A stretch of 64,000 bases of DNA from Brevundimonas sp. (GTDB lineage: Bacteria > Pseudomonadota > Alphaproteobacteria > Caulobacterales > Caulobacteraceae), in the NCBI RefSeq assembly GCF_027484365.1, contig NZ_JAIXTC010000026.1, positions 1 to 64,000 on the forward strand, in the 5' to 3' direction. The position numbers and the translations under genes are program-made. Below, piece after piece: positions 52,874 through 64,000 of this stretch. Within the stretch, counting starts at the first letter, position 1; each line of letters begins with the position of its first letter. The notes below the pieces were generated by a model, which saw only the letters and a list, made by a program, of their open reading frames with translations, did not search any database and had not been told where the DNA came from.

Positions 52874-54091
52874 TCAACTGACGAGCCCGCCGAGGAATTG
52901 GAACACGTTCGACTTCTGCAGGTCGTTCCAGGTGGCGAACAACATCAAACCCGCCAGCAAAGCAAGACCGACCCTGTATCCGGCCTCCTGAACGTTGGCG
53001 GCAACGGGTTTCTTCGCCACAGCTTCGTAGGCGTAGAAGACCAGATGTCCGCCATCCAGAACGGGGATGGGCAACAGGTTTAGAAAGCCGATTCCGATCG
53101 AAAGTATGGCGGCGAAGCTCGTTAGCGTCAGGAGCAGGTTCAGCGCCATGGCACCCGGATCGGGATTCGCGGCGACTGCGGCATTGGTCAGGGCCCCGGA
53201 CGCCTTGGCGATCCCCAGGGGTCCACTCAACTGGTCGCCCGACTCACGGCCGGTGAAGATACGTCCGAGGTAGGTCAGGGTGGTCCCGAGGATATCGCCC
53301 GTCTCCCGGACGCCACGACCGACGGCCTCGACCGGATTGTAGCGGATGTACCGCGTCGTTCCCGGCGGACTGGTCAGCGAAAGACCGATCCGGCCCACGC
53401 TGACACGACCGGCGATGGGATCGGCCTCGGTGCGACGAACGGGTGTCGCGACCAGTTCGATCGGGGCCCCGTTCCGTTCCACGGTGAAGCGCAGGGCGTC
53501 GCCGCTGGACAGGGTGACCTTGCGCGTCACTTCGCCGGCGTCACCGATGACGCGACCGTTGATCGCCGTGATCAGGTCGCCGGTCTGGAATCCGGCAGCA
53601 GCAGCGGGCGATCCCGCCGCGACCTCGGCCACCTGGGCCGGCCGCAACCGGTCCCCGATCGCCGAAAACAGCACGGTGAAGATGAAGATGGCGAGGATGA
53701 AGTTCGATACCGGCCCGGCGGCGACGATCAGCATCCGCTGCCATACCGGCTTGAAATGGAAATAGTCGCGCTCGGCCCCGTCCCCGTCTCTAGCAATGAT
53801 CTCTGACTTCAGGGCGTCCAGCCCCCGGCTGTCCGGCACGCTGGACGCATCCAGGTCGCCGGAGAATTTCACATAGCCGCCCAGCGGCATCCAGCCGACG
53901 CGCCATTCGATGCCGTTCCGGTCGGTGCGGCTGAAGAGGGCCTTGCCGAAACCGATGGCGAACCGGTCGACCTTCACGCCGAAGGCGCGCGCCACAAGGA
54001 AGTGTCCAAGCTCGTGGATGGTGACGATGACCGTCAGCACCAGCAGAAACGGCACGACGTAGATCAGGGCCTGTCCCAGCGCGTTCAGCAT
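52874..54091 (-). CDS. rseP: RIP metalloprotease RseP (site-2 protease)
   Basis: This 405-aa protein is an inner-membrane zinc protease. The HExxH is in VTIHELGHFLVARAFG in the first transmembrane helix (about residue 25). A PDZ domain lies in the middle (about 125-215, AAAAGFQTGDLITAINGRVI). The third zinc ligand is in NLLPIPVLDGGHLVFYAYE (LDG). It cleaves membrane-bound anti-sigma factors and leftover signal peptides; in Caulobacter the homologue MmpA processes PodJ. It follows dxr by 30 bp. Confidence 0.96.
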   Translation of the reverse strand: MLNALGQALIYVVPFLLVLTVIVTIHELGHFLVARAFGVKVDRFAIGFGKALFSRTDRNGIEWRVGWMPLGGYVKFSGDLDASSVPDSRGLDALKSEIIARDGDGAERDYFHFKPVWQRMLIVAAGPVSNFILAIFIFTVLFSAIGDRLRPAQVAEVAAGSPAAAAGFQTGDLITAINGRVIGDAGEVTRKVTLSSGDALRFTVERNGAPIELVATPVRRTEADPIAGRVSVGRIGLSLTSPPGTTRYIRYNPVEAVGRGVRETGDILGTTLTYLGRIFTGRESGDQLSGPLGIAKASGALTNAAVAANPDPGAMALNLLLTLTSFAAILSIGIGFLNLLPIPVLDGGHLVFYAYEAVAKKPVAANVQEAGYRVGLALLAGLMLFATWNDLQKSNVFQFLGGLVS

Positions 54092-54121
54092 GCCGTCTCC
54101 ATTGCCGTCGAGCCGAATGGC

Positions 54122-55318
54122 TCAGGCGGCGAGCGCCAGATTCCCGACGATTTCGATCGCGACCCGACGGGCGCGGGCATCGAGCGCGAGTGCGCCGGCG
54201 CAGGCATCGTCGAAATCGGCATACGCCTCCGTCTTCGTCATCCGAGCAAGGGTTTCGGCGACGACTGCGGCAATATTGAGAAAGGCCAGACGACGGTCAA
54301 GGAAGGCCAGGGCCGCGACCTCGTTGGCGGCGTTGAAGATGGTGGGCGCCCCCCTCCCCGCCACCAGCGCCTCGCGCGCCAGTCTCAGCGACGGGAACCG
54401 CTCCGGATCCGGCGCCTCAAAGGTCAGACGGCCCAATGCCGCGAGGTCCAGCTTCGGTGCCGGCCAGGCCATCCGGTCGGGCCAGGCGAGGGCGCAGGCG
54501 ATCGGCGTCTTCATGTCCGGCGGCCCCATCTGTGCCAGGGTCGAGCCGTCGATGAACTCGACCAGGCTGTGGATGATCGATTCGGGGTGGACCACGACGT
54601 CGATCCGCTCGGCCGGCATGTCGAAAAGGTAGGCCGCCTCGATCATCTCGAGGCCCTTGTTGGCCATGGTGGCGCTGTCGACCGAGATCTTGGCGCCCAT
54701 GCTCCAGTTGGGATGGGCCACCGCCTGTTCGGGCGTCATGGCGGCCATGTCAGTGCGAGACGTCTGGCGGAAGGGACCGCCCGAGGCCGTGAGGATCAGC
54801 CGCGCCACACGGTCTGGCGCCTCGGCCGGAAAGACCTGAAAGATGGCGGAGTGCTCGGAATCCACGGGGATCAGCCGCCCGCCGGACGCCGTCACCCGCT
54901 CGATCAGCGCCCGACCGCAACAGACCAGACTTTCCTTGTTGGCCAGCGCCAGCGTCGCGCCCGTCGCGGCTGCGGCCCAGGCCGACTTCAGACCCGCCGC
55001 CCCGACGATGGCCGCCATGACGAGGTCCGTCGGTCGCGTCGCCGCCTCAACCACAGCCGCTTCTCCCGCCGCCACGGCAATTCCGGTCCCGCCGAGGGCG
55101 GTCCGCAGGGCCTCCAGCCGGTTCGGGTCGGCGGTGACCGCCACGGCGGGCCGCCAGCGACGCGCCTGTTCGGCCAGTCGCTCGATGTTCTTTCCGCCGG
55201 TGAGGGCCACAACCTCGAACGCCCCGGTGCCGGCCTTCTCGGCCTGGTCCATAAGGTCAAGCGTCGAGGCGCCCACAGATCCGGTGGACCCCAGCACGGT
55301 CACACGACGCCGGATCAC
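54122..55318 (-). CDS. dxr: 1-deoxy-D-xylulose-5-phosphate reductoisomerase
   Basis: This encodes 398 aa from GTG 55318, which overlaps the cdsA stop (GTGA). It makes MEP in the non-mevalonate isoprenoid pathway. The NADPH loop is [18 protein letters not shown]. The metal and substrate segments are [30 protein letters not shown] and [19 protein letters not shown]. The C-terminal helical domain is complete. The frame stays open upstream but only as a shadow of cdsA. Confidence 0.96.
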   Translation of the reverse strand: MIRRRVTVLGSTGSVGASTLDLMDQAEKAGTGAFEVVALTGGKNIERLAEQARRWRPAVAVTADPNRLEALRTALGGTGIAVAAGEAAVVEAATRPTDLVMAAIVGAAGLKSAWAAAATGATLALANKESLVCCGRALIERVTASGGRLIPVDSEHSAIFQVFPAEAPDRVARLILTASGGPFRQTSRTDMAAMTPEQAVAHPNWSMGAKISVDSATMANKGLEMIEAAYLFDMPAERIDVVVHPESIIHSLVEFIDGSTLAQMGPPDMKTPIACALAWPDRMAWPAPKLDLAALGRLTFEAPDPERFPSLRLAREALVAGRGAPTIFNAANEVAALAFLDRRLAFLNIAAVVAETLARMTKTEAYADFDDACAGALALDARARRVAIEIVGNLALAA

Positions 55319-56133
55319 GCGCCTGCACCGACATAGGTGGCCAGGGTCCGTCCGACGGCGACGACGACAATCGCGAACATCAGCCCGTCGACCCGATCCA
55401 TAAGCCCGCCGTGACCGGGGATCAGATTGCCCGCATCCTTGACCCCGAACCGTCTTTTCAGCGCCGACTCCCACAGGTCGCCGGCCATGGTGGCGAGCGC
55501 CGCAGCCAGTCCGAGAAGGGCGCTCCAGGCGATTGAGCGCACGCCGGCCTCCGGCAGGGCCGCCATGGCGGCGCCCGCCAGGGTTCCGGCCAGCAGCCCT
55601 CCGATAAATCCGGACCAGGTCTTGTTGGGCGAATAGCGGGGCCAGAGCTTCGGTCCGCCGACCGCGCTTCCCACCAGGAAGGCCACGATGTCCGAAGCCC
55701 AGGCGACGACGAAGGCCAGGGTCACCCAGTAGAATCCGACCGCCGTGTTCCCGTCCCGCAGCCAGATCAGCAACAGGGCCGGCCAGCCGAGATAGAGAAC
55801 GCCATAGGCGGCATCGATGCCCGACTGTCCGCGGGCCCTTGCGAACAGGCCGGCCGCGGCCGCGCCGAAGACCAGAAGCACCAGGCTGAAGGACAGGGTC
55901 TGGCTCGGGTTGGACAGAAGCGTCGCGACAAGCGCCAGGGCCACAGCGGCGGCGACGGCCTTCCAGTCGCCCGGCGCACTCATCCGCGCCCATTCCATCG
56001 ACAGGACCATACAGGCGATCAGCAGGACGCCGAGGATCCAGGGTCCGCCGAACCAGACGGCCAGCAAGGCGCCCGGCGCGAGGACGACGGCCGAGGCGGC
56101 GCGCAGCCCGATGTCGCGCACCTTGAACGCCAT
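55315..56133 (-). CDS. cdsA: phosphatidate cytidylyltransferase
   Basis: This 272-aa protein has about seven or eight transmembrane helices. The C-terminal signature [18 protein letters not shown] (P-G-H-G-G-x-x-D-R-x-D) and the [12 protein letters not shown] segment define CdsA. It makes CDP-diacylglycerol from phosphatidate and CTP, the precursor of all phospholipids. The ATG shares one base with the uppS stop (TGATG). Confidence 0.95.
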   Translation of the reverse strand: MAFKVRDIGLRAASAVVLAPGALLAVWFGGPWILGVLLIACMVLSMEWARMSAPGDWKAVAAAVALALVATLLSNPSQTLSFSLVLLVFGAAAAGLFARARGQSGIDAAYGVLYLGWPALLLIWLRDGNTAVGFYWVTLAFVVAWASDIVAFLVGSAVGGPKLWPRYSPNKTWSGFIGGLLAGTLAGAAMAALPEAGVRSIAWSALLGLAAALATMAGDLWESALKRRFGVKDAGNLIPGHGGLMDRVDGLMFAIVVVAVGRTLATYVGAGA

Positions 56134-56888
56134 CAGCCGACCGCGAGCGCGGGCTCGACCGCGACAGCGCCGAAGCGCCGGTCCCGCTGCCGATACTGGC
56201 TCACCGCATCGCCGAGGGCTTCGGTTCCGTAGTCAGGCCACAGCACGTCCTGATAGACCAGTTCGGCATAGGCCGCCTCCCACAGGAGGAAGTTGGACAG
56301 TCTCTGCTCGCCGGAGGTCCGTACGATCAGGTCCACCGGAGGACCGCCCGCCGTCGACAGGCCAAGGCCCAGGGCCGCCTCGTCCAGCGGACCGGTCGCC
56401 TGGCCGGCCAGCAGTTGATCCACATAGGCCTGGGCCGCATCGACGATGTCCGCCCGGCCGCCGTAGTTGAACGCCACCTGCAGCAGAAAACGGCTGTTGT
56501 GCGCCGTCGAGCGCTCGGCCCGTTCCACGATCGCCGCGATGTCGGCCGGAAGTCCCGTGCGTCGGCCCAGGACCCGCACGCGCACGCCTTCACGTTCCAG
56601 CCGGGCCAGATCGCTCGCGACATAGGATCGGACCAGTCCCATCAGGTCCGAGACCTCCTCCACCGGGCGGCGCCAGTTCTCGGTCGAGAAGCCGAACACC
56701 GTCAGGCATTCGATGCCAAACTGCGGGGCGGCCTGAACGGTTCGCTTGAGCGCCTGGACACCCTCACGATGGCCCATGGCCCTGGGCAGACCGCGAGCCT
56801 GAGCCCAGCGACCGTTGCCGTCCATGATCAGTGCGACATGCCGGGGCCCCGCGTCAGGGGCCGGCGCGCCGCCGGTGGGGGCCGTCAT
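56133..56888 (-). CDS. uppS: undecaprenyl diphosphate synthase (cis-prenyltransferase)
   Basis: This encodes 251 aa. It extends farnesyl-PP with eight isopentenyl units to C55-[22 protein letters not shown] (catalytic Asp), [26 protein letters not shown] and [20 protein letters not shown] are the conserved blocks. It supplies the lipid carrier for peptidoglycan and O-antigen. It follows frr by 35 bp. Confidence 0.97.
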   Translation of the reverse strand: MTAPTGGAPAPDAGPRHVALIMDGNGRWAQARGLPRAMGHREGVQALKRTVQAAPQFGIECLTVFGFSTENWRRPVEEVSDLMGLVRSYVASDLARLEREGVRVRVLGRRTGLPADIAAIVERAERSTAHNSRFLLQVAFNYGGRADIVDAAQAYVDQLLAGQATGPLDEAALGLGLSTAGGPPVDLIVRTSGEQRLSNFLLWEAAYAELVYQDVLWPDYGTEALGDAVSQYRQRDRRFGAVAVEPALAVG

Positions 56889-56923
56889 CCGCTATCCGTT
56901 CTGTCGAGGTTCGAGGAAAAGCC

Positions 56924-57481
56924 TCAAACCTGCATGATCTCAACTTCCTTGGTCTTCAAGGTCTCGTCGATGCGCTTGATGGCCGCGTCCGTGTCCTTCT
57001 GGACCTCGGTTTCCATCTTCTTTTGCTCGTCCTGGCTGATGTCGCCCGCCTTCTCGGCCTTCTTGAGGTCCTCGTTGGCGTCGCGGCGCACATTGCGCAC
57101 GGCGATCTTCTGCTGCTCGGCGTATTTGCCGGCGAGCTTGGCCAGTTCCTTGCGTCGCTCCTCGGTCAGGGGCGGCACCGGAATGCGCAGCGTCTGGCCG
57201 TCCACGATCGGGTTCAGTCCGAGGCCGGCGGCGCGGATGGCCTTTTCGACCGGCCCGACCATCGACTTGTCCCACACGCTGACCGAGATCATGCGCGGTT
57301 CGGGCACACTGATCGCCGCCACGGCGTTCAGGGGCGACGACGAGCCGTAAGCCTGCACCTGCACCGGATCCAGAAGGCCGGCGTTGGCCCGGCCCGTGCG
57401 CAGGCCCTGAAACTCCTCTTTCAGCGAGGTCACGGCCCTGTCCATGCGGTCGCGATAGGTTTTCAGTTCGGGCTTGGCCAT
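56924..57481 (-). CDS. frr: ribosome-recycling factor
   Basis: This encodes 185 aa. It is an L-shaped factor that splits the post-termination ribosome with [54 protein letters not shown] and the second helix bundle ([32 protein letters not shown]) are present. The length matches the family. pyrH is 27 bp upstream, the near-universal partner. Confidence 0.97.
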   Translation of the reverse strand: MAKPELKTYRDRMDRAVTSLKEEFQGLRTGRANAGLLDPVQVQAYGSSSPLNAVAAISVPEPRMISVSVWDKSMVGPVEKAIRAAGLGLNPIVDGQTLRIPVPPLTEERRKELAKLAGKYAEQQKIAVRNVRRDANEDLKKAEKAGDISQDEQKKMETEVQKDTDAAIKRIDETLKTKEVEIMQV

Positions 57482-57508
57482 CGGGGTCTCCTCATTCTCG
57501 GTCGTGTC

Positions 57509-58255
57509 TCAGGCGGCTTTGGACGGAACGTCACTGATCACCGTGAACGTTCCTTTGCCCTTCAGCACCTTTCGCAGCGAATCTTCCTCACGGATCGAAA
57601 ACACCACGATCGGGATCCGGGACTCGCGCATCAGGGCGATCGCGGCGGCGTCCATGACCTTCAGGTTCTGGGACAGCACGTCCTGGTAGGACAGGTGATC
57701 GTAGCGGGTCGCGGTCTTGTCCTTCTTCGGATCAGCCGAATAGACGCCGTCGACGGAGGTTCCCTTCAGCAGGGCGTCGCACCCCATTTCGGCGGCGCGC
57801 AAGGCGGCGGCCGTGTCCGTCGTGAAATAGGGATTGCCGGTGCCGGCGGCGAAGATCACCACCCTGCCCTTCTCCATGTGGCGCACGGCGCGACGACGGA
57901 TATAGGGCTCGGCGATGGCGGCCATCGGGATGGCGCTCTGCACCCGGGTATCAACTCCGATCTTCTCGAGCGCATTCTGCATGGCGAGCGCGTTCATGAC
58001 GGTGGCCAGCATGCCCATGTAGTCGGCGCTCGCGCGTTCCATGTCCGCCGCCGCCGTCGACAGGCCGCGGAAGATGTTGCCGCCGCCGATGACGAGGCAG
58101 ATCTGGGTCCCGCCCTTGGCGACGCGCGCGATGGCCGCCGCCACCGTGTCGACCGTGTGCATGTCGATGCCGTAGCCCTGATCCCCCATCAGGACCTCGC
58201 CCGACACCTTCAGCAGCACCTTCTTGTATCTGGGGGCGCTGTCGGAAGTCGGCAT
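57509..58255 (-). CDS. pyrH: UMP kinase
   Basis: This encodes 248 aa of the amino acid kinase fold. [20 protein letters not shown] starts the core; [53 protein letters not shown] and [18 protein letters not shown] are conserved. It phosphorylates UMP and is allosterically regulated by GTP and UTP in bacteria. It follows tsf after a 99-bp gap containing a strong hairpin. Confidence 0.97.
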   Translation of the reverse strand: MPTSDSAPRYKKVLLKVSGEVLMGDQGYGIDMHTVDTVAAAIARVAKGGTQICLVIGGGNIFRGLSTAAADMERASADYMGMLATVMNALAMQNALEKIGVDTRVQSAIPMAAIAEPYIRRRAVRHMEKGRVVIFAAGTGNPYFTTDTAAALRAAEMGCDALLKGTSVDGVYSADPKKDKTATRYDHLSYQDVLSQNLKVMDAAAIALMRESRIPIVVFSIREEDSLRKVLKGKGTFTVISDVPSKAA

Positions 58256-58299
58256 GGGGGTCTCGCTTCGTGGGGAATCGGCGGGCCCTTATAGACGAA

Positions 58300-58331
58300 G
58301 GGCGCGTCCGGCTTCAAAGCCGAACGCGCCC
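58300..58331 (-). terminator. strong hairpin after tsf, possible partial terminator/attenuator
   Basis: Outer stem gggcgcgt/acgcgccc (58300-58307 and 58324-58331) and inner stem around cggctt/aagccg form a 14-bp hairpin with one mismatch per side. On the minus strand only TTCGTCT follows, not a clean T-run. It lies 23 bp past the tsf stop and 44 bp before pyrH, so it may reduce read-through or stabilise the rpsB-tsf mRNA end. Confidence 0.6.
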
Positions 58332-58354
58332 CGGGTGTCACGAAGTCTTTGCGC

Positions 58355-59299
58355 TTAAGCTTGCGGAGCCATCATCGAGGCGACTTCCGAAGCGAAGTCC
58401 GGACCCTCGACCTTCTCCACGCCCTCGCCCAGAGCCAGGCGGACGAAGCCGGCCAGGTGCAGGCCCGGAGCGCCCAGTTCCTTGCCCGTGTCGGCGACCA
58501 GCTGTTCGATGGTCACGTCCGGGTTCATGACGAACGGCTGCTTGGTCAGCACCACGTCCTTCTGGAACTTGTTGATCTGGCCTTCCACGATCTTGGCGAT
58601 CATGTTTTCCGGCTTGCCTTCTTCCTTGGCCTTTTCGGTCAGGACCTGACGTTCCTTCTCGACCGCGGCCGGATCCAGATCGTCCGTGTTCAGCGACAGC
58701 GGAGCGGTCGCGGCCACGTGCATGGCGATCTTGCGGCCCAGTTCACGCAGGGCGACCTTGTCGCCACCGCCGTGCAGGGCGACCAGCACGCCGATGCGGC
58801 CCAGACCCGGCGCCACGGCATTGTGGACGTAGGAGGCGACGACGCCTTCATCGACCGACAGGCGGGCGGCGCGGCGCAGCTGCATGTTCTCGCCGATGGT
58901 CGCGATCATGTTGGTGACCTCGGCCTGGATGGTGTTGCCGTTTTCCAGCTCGGCGCCATGCAGGGCCTCGACGGTGTGGTGCTCCAGACCCTTCTGGGCG
59001 AAGGCCTTGGCGGCGTTCTGGAACAGCTCGTTGCGGGCGACGAAGTCGGTTTCCGAGTTGAACTCGATGGCGGCACCGATTTCGCCCTTGCCGTCTTCCT
59101 TGGACGCGACGGCCACAAGGCCCTCGGCGGCGACGCGGTCGGCCTTCTTGGCGGCCTTGGACAGGCCCTTGGCGCGCAGCCAGTCGATCGCGGCATTGAT
59201 GTCGCCGTCGGTTTCCTGGAGCGCCTTCTTGCAATCCATCATGCCGACGCCGGATTTGGCGCGCAGTTCCATGACGAGGGCGGCGGTGATCTCGGCCAT
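58355..59299 (-). CDS. tsf: elongation factor Ts
   Basis: This 314-aa protein is the GDP exchange factor for EF-Tu. The N-terminal UBA-like module [20 protein letters not shown] and the [17 protein letters not shown] core (TDF-V-A-R-N motif) are diagnostic. The dimerisation and coiled-coil parts follow. The length is slightly above E. coli (283 aa), normal for alphaproteobacteria. It is the second gene of the rpsB-tsf transcript. Confidence 0.97.
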   Translation of the reverse strand: MAEITAALVMELRAKSGVGMMDCKKALQETDGDINAAIDWLRAKGLSKAAKKADRVAAEGLVAVASKEDGKGEIGAAIEFNSETDFVARNELFQNAAKAFAQKGLEHHTVEALHGAELENGNTIQAEVTNMIATIGENMQLRRAARLSVDEGVVASYVHNAVAPGLGRIGVLVALHGGGDKVALRELGRKIAMHVAATAPLSLNTDDLDPAAVEKERQVLTEKAKEEGKPENMIAKIVEGQINKFQKDVVLTKQPFVMNPDVTIEQLVADTGKELGAPGLHLAGFVRLALGEGVEKVEGPDFASEVASMMAPQA

Positions 59300-59329
59300 T
59301 TCTGGTCTCCTGAGGTCTTGAATGCGTGA

Positions 59330-59357
59330 GCGGCCGGGCTTGGATTAGCCCGGCCGC
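59330..59357. other. perfect 11-bp hairpin in the rpsB-tsf spacer
   Basis: Arms gcggccgggct (59330-59340) and agcccggccgc (59347-59357) surround a 6-nt loop. No T-run follows on the minus strand. It is probably an intercistronic RNA structure that adjusts the S2:EF-Ts ratio. Confidence 0.65.
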
Positions 59358-59373
59358 ATGTCAGTTTTGCGGA

Positions 59374-59393
59374 CGGTCCGGAACGCCGGACCG
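59374..59393. other. 8-bp hairpin just after rpsB
   Basis: cggtccgg (59374-59381) and ccggaccg (59386-59393) pair around a 4-nt loop, 6 bp beyond the rpsB stop (59400). Together with the neighbouring hairpin it fills the 100-bp spacer. Confidence 0.5.
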
Positions 59394-59399
59394 GTCCGA

Positions 59400-60281
59400 T
59401 CAGGCGTTGGCTTGCTCTTCTTCGGCAGCCGGTTCCTCGACAGGCGACTCTTCGCCCGAAGCGGCCAGCATTTCCTCGGCGACTGCCTCGGCGCCCGCGG
59501 GGGCGGCGTCGGCTTCAACCGGGGCCGAGGCCTCGGCCAGCATAGGCTCGACGGGGTTTTCCGAAGCGCCCAGATCGACGCCCGAGTGGGCGGCGCCGGC
59601 GGCCAGACCGTCGAGGACGGCGTCGGCGATCAGATCGCAGTAGGTCTGGATGGCGCGCGCGGCGTCATCGTTGCCCGGGATCGGATAGGTGATGCCGTCG
59701 GGATCCGAGTTGGTGTCCAGGATCGCGATGATCGGAATGTTCAGCTTGCGGGCCTCGAGGATCGCGATCGCTTCCTTGTTGGTGTCGATCACGAACATGA
59801 TGTCCGGAATGGAGCCCATGTCCTTGATGCCGCCCAGGGAAAGCTCCAGCTTTTCCTTCTCGCGCTCGAGAGTCAGCAGTTCCTTCTTGACCCGGCCTTC
59901 GCCGCCGCGCTCCAGCAGGCCTTCCAGCTCGCGCAGGCGGGCGATCGAGCCCGACACGGTGCGCCAGTTGGTCAGGGTGCCGCCGAGCCAGCGGTTGTTC
60001 ATGTAGTACTGGGCGCAGCGCTTGGCGGCCTCGGCGACGGGCTCGGCGGCCTGGCGCTTGGTGCCGACGAACAGAACGCGACCGCCCTTGGCGGCGACTT
60101 CGCGCACGGCCACCAGAGCCTGGTGGAACAGCGGCATCGTCTGCGACAGGTCGATGATGTGGATGTTCGAGCGCGAGCCGAAGATGTAGCGCTCCATCTT
60201 CGGGTTCCAGCGGTGCGTCTGGTGGCCGAAGTGGGCGCCTGCTTCGAGCAGGGTGCGCATGGAGAAGTCTGGCAGAGCCAT
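59400..60281 (-). CDS. rpsB: 30S ribosomal protein S2
   Basis: This encodes 293 aa. [20 protein letters not shown] at the N-terminus and [19 protein letters not shown] with [12 protein letters not shown] are diagnostic of S2. The C-terminal 50 residues are an acidic Ala/Glu-rich extension (about 245-293), longer than E. coli S2 (241 aa) and common in alphaproteobacteria. It opens the long minus-strand cluster that ends at lpxB. Confidence 0.97.
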   Translation of the reverse strand: MALPDFSMRTLLEAGAHFGHQTHRWNPKMERYIFGSRSNIHIIDLSQTMPLFHQALVAVREVAAKGGRVLFVGTKRQAAEPVAEAAKRCAQYYMNNRWLGGTLTNWRTVSGSIARLRELEGLLERGGEGRVKKELLTLEREKEKLELSLGGIKDMGSIPDIMFVIDTNKEAIAILEARKLNIPIIAILDTNSDPDGITYPIPGNDDAARAIQTYCDLIADAVLDGLAAGAAHSGVDLGASENPVEPMLAEASAPVEADAAPAGAEAVAEEMLAASGEESPVEEPAAEEEQANA

Positions 60282-60404
60282 CTTTGGAAGTCCTTTTTCC
60301 GATTATTCCGCCGCAGACGGTGAAAGGATCAGAGGATCCCTCGGAACGGAGCGCTTCAGGATTTCTCCCCGAAACGCGCCACGCCTGCGTGTGAAGTGGG
60401 CGGG

Positions 60405-60433
60405 CATATAGTCGGGACGGGGCAGGAAGGCAA
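60405..60433 (-). promoter_or_regulatory. predicted rpsB promoter
   Basis: On the minus strand, TTGCCT (60433-60428) and TATATG (60410-60405) are spaced by 17 bp. The extended form TTGCCTT-N14-ACTATATG also fits the Caulobacter housekeeping promoter. Initiation near 60399 would give an rpsB leader of about 118 nt, long enough for autogenous S2 control. Confidence 0.6.
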
Positions 60434-60510
60434 GCGAAACGCGCCCCGGAACGGATAACGTTCCAGCCGGATAACCCGCATGGCGTCCAGCCGCCCCCGG
60501 ACCGAACCCG

Positions 60511-62030
60511 TCAGTTTCCCGCCGCCAGCGCCACGAGGGCGAGGTCCATCACCTCGGTCGCCGAGCCCGCCGTCGAGGGGCGATCGTTGGCGTAGATCGC
60601 GACCACGAGCGTCCGCCCGCTGGCCGCCGTCAGGAAGCCGGCAAGGGCGTTGACCCCGTTCAGCGTGCCCGTCTTGGCGAAAATCCGCCCCTCCAGCGGC
60701 GTGTCGACGAACCGCCGCGCCAGGGTGCCGTCCCGACCCCCGACCGGCAAGGTCGCCCGCCAGGCCTCGCCCCAGGGCTGGCGGCTCGTCCAGAGCAGGA
60801 AGGTCGCCGTGGCTCGGGGGCTGACCCGGTTATAGGCCGACAGCCCGGACCCGTCGTAAAGATCGAAGGCCGATGGCTGGATGCCCGCCGTCGCCAGCAT
60901 CGCCCGGACCTGTGCCAGGCCATCGGCGCTCGACCCGGCGCCCTCGACGCGTCCAAGGCGGCGCAGCATCAGTTCGGCGTGCAGATTCTGACTGAATTTC
61001 GCGGTGCGGGTCAGGCTTCCCAGCAGAGGCGGACGGGCGAGGCGCGCGGCCTCGACACCCCCAGGTTCAACACCGGCCGGCGATGCCTCGCCCCTGGCGG
61101 GATCGTCGGACAGGTCCAGCGGGCGGTGGCGGGTCCGAACCGTGCCGTCCACCGTGACGCCGCGCGCCTCGAGCAGGGACCTGAACCGCATGGCCGCCAT
61201 CCTAGCGGGATCGTCCAGCCCGACCCGTAGCGGGATGGCAGCGCCTCCCACCGGCATCCGGCCATACAGGCGAACGGCGTCCTCGCCCGGTCGCCGCTCC
61301 AGCCTCAGGGCGGCCTCGCCCTCTGCGACGGTCACCGCCGTGTTGACCAGCGGCAGCAGATCGTCCCCCGCACGCCACGCAGCCTGCACCGGCGCACCCG
61401 CTCTCACCCCGGGCGAGACCTGCAGAACCACGATGTTGTCGTTGACCGTCAGGGCCGAGACGGCCGTGCCGAACCCTTCCTGCATGTCCTCCCAGGCCCA
61501 GCCGGGGCCGCGACGCTCGTCGGGGTACAGGCGGTCGTCGCCGATGACGTCGCCGACGCGCAGCGTACGGGTCGCGACGGCATCGGCGAGTTGAGCGAGG
61601 CAGTTCGTCATGCAAGCGGGGCCGTCGCCCAGCGCAGGATCGCCTGCGCCGACAAGGACGACATCGACGGCCCCGCCGTCCCCCCGGTCCTCCAGTCTTA
61701 TGGAGGTGCCGTCCGCAGGATCGGGGGCGTCCAGCCCCTGCAGCAGTGCGAACGCCGTGGCCGTGGCGAAGATCTTGGTATTGGACGCCGGGCTGAAGCG
61801 GTCGTCGGCGCGAATGTCCACCAGCACCTGGCCGTCCAGGGTCATGGCCATCATGCCCCATCGCGTCCCGGCCAGTCCGGGATCGTCGAGAATGACGGAA
61901 AGCCGCCCCTCAAGGTCCCCGGCCGGACCGGCAAGGGAGGGCGCACCCAGCGCGGCACATCCGCCCACCGACAGGGCGCCGATCAGGACCAGCGACGACA
62001 GGGCAGCCCGGACAGCGGCCCCGAGACGCA

Positions 62031-62034
<4 letters not shown>
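60511..62034 (-). CDS. dacB: D-alanyl-D-alanine carboxypeptidase/endopeptidase (PBP4, S13 family)
   Basis: This encodes 507 aa. The signal ends at VGGC (Cys about 28), a lipobox, so it is probably an envelope lipoprotein. The active-site Ser and Lys are in [19 protein letters not shown] (SxxK), the second motif is in [14 protein letters not shown] (SxN), and the third is [14 protein letters not shown] (KTG). PBP4 enzymes trim or split peptidoglycan cross-links in the periplasm. The chosen ATG 62034 overlaps the dnaE stop (ATGA); the next codon is also ATG. The open frame upstream of it is a dnaE shadow. Confidence 0.93.

Positions 62035-64000
<1,966 letters not shown>

Noticed and set aside
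51267..52991. 574-codon plus-strand frame opposite bamA
   Set aside because: bamA on the minus strand is complete with POTRA and barrel motifs; the opposite frame is compositional.

Overview
The window reads as about 64 kb of chromosome from a high-GC alphaproteobacterium of the Caulobacterales, most likely Brevundimonas or a close relative. The evidence is the gene order (rpsB-tsf-pyrH-frr-uppS-cdsA-dxr-rseP-bamA-ompH-lpxD-fabZ-lpxA-lpxI-lpxB; trpG-trpD-trpC then lexA-comEC-gltX-gltA; pdhA-pdhB with a lipoyl domain on E1 beta; DUF5076), the GTTC-N7-GTTC SOS box ahead of lexA, and several promoters resembling the Caulobacter housekeeping form. The genus is an inference. Almost everything is core genome; no prophage, CRISPR array, secretion cluster or biosynthetic cluster is visible.

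Layout. 1-1730: the tail of an IS30-type transposase, a small HTH-like unknown protein and a bacterial pentameric ligand-gated ion channel homologue. 1795-8611: housecleaning and metabolic genes (mazG, a GPH-family symporter, a VanY-like D,D-carboxypeptidase overlapping an HExxH protein, wrbA, a DOPA-dioxygenase-like enzyme, an acyl-CoA/acyl-ACP synthetase). 8612-9856: a patch of different codon use with one unknown membrane protein. 9857-13915: lipA, a COQ10/RatA-like protein, an FAD oxidoreductase, two GNAT acetyltransferases and rpmF. 14079-22942: enolase, ftsB and the pyruvate dehydrogenase genes (pdhA, pdhB, a DUF5076 gene, pdhC, gpx, lpdA). 22945-27512: DUF3606, a Cds1-like PLP enzyme and the tmk-holB-tatD-MBL run. 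27561-31673: rlpA, tRNA-Ser(UGA), pyrG, secG, tpiA. 31925-38250: ppiD and the tryptophan genes trpE, trpG, trpD, trpC. 38437-44152: lexA with two SOS boxes, comEC, gltX, gltA. 44203-45395: lepB behind a pair of palindromes, and an unusual RHH-TM-EF-hand protein. 45417-60433: a minus-strand envelope and translation supercluster of fifteen genes, from rpsB down to lpxB. 60511-64000: a PBP4-type carboxypeptidase and the 3' part of dnaE.

Genes that work together: PdhA, PdhB, PdhC and LpdA form the pyruvate dehydrogenase complex, with LipA making its lipoyl cofactor and GltA consuming the acetyl-CoA. LpxA, LpxD, LpxI and LpxB build lipid A, with FabZ supplying fatty acids. OmpH and BamA assemble outer-membrane proteins, RseP does intramembrane proteolysis, and Dxr, UppS and CdsA supply isoprenoid, undecaprenyl and phospholipid precursors.

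I found no undescribed multigene system. The items most worth a second look are the ion channel homologue, the RHH-TM-EF-hand fusion, the DUF5076 gene inside the PDH operon, the palindromes ahead of ftsB and lepB, the nearly identical lipoyl domains of PdhB and PdhC, and four large intergenic inverted repeats.
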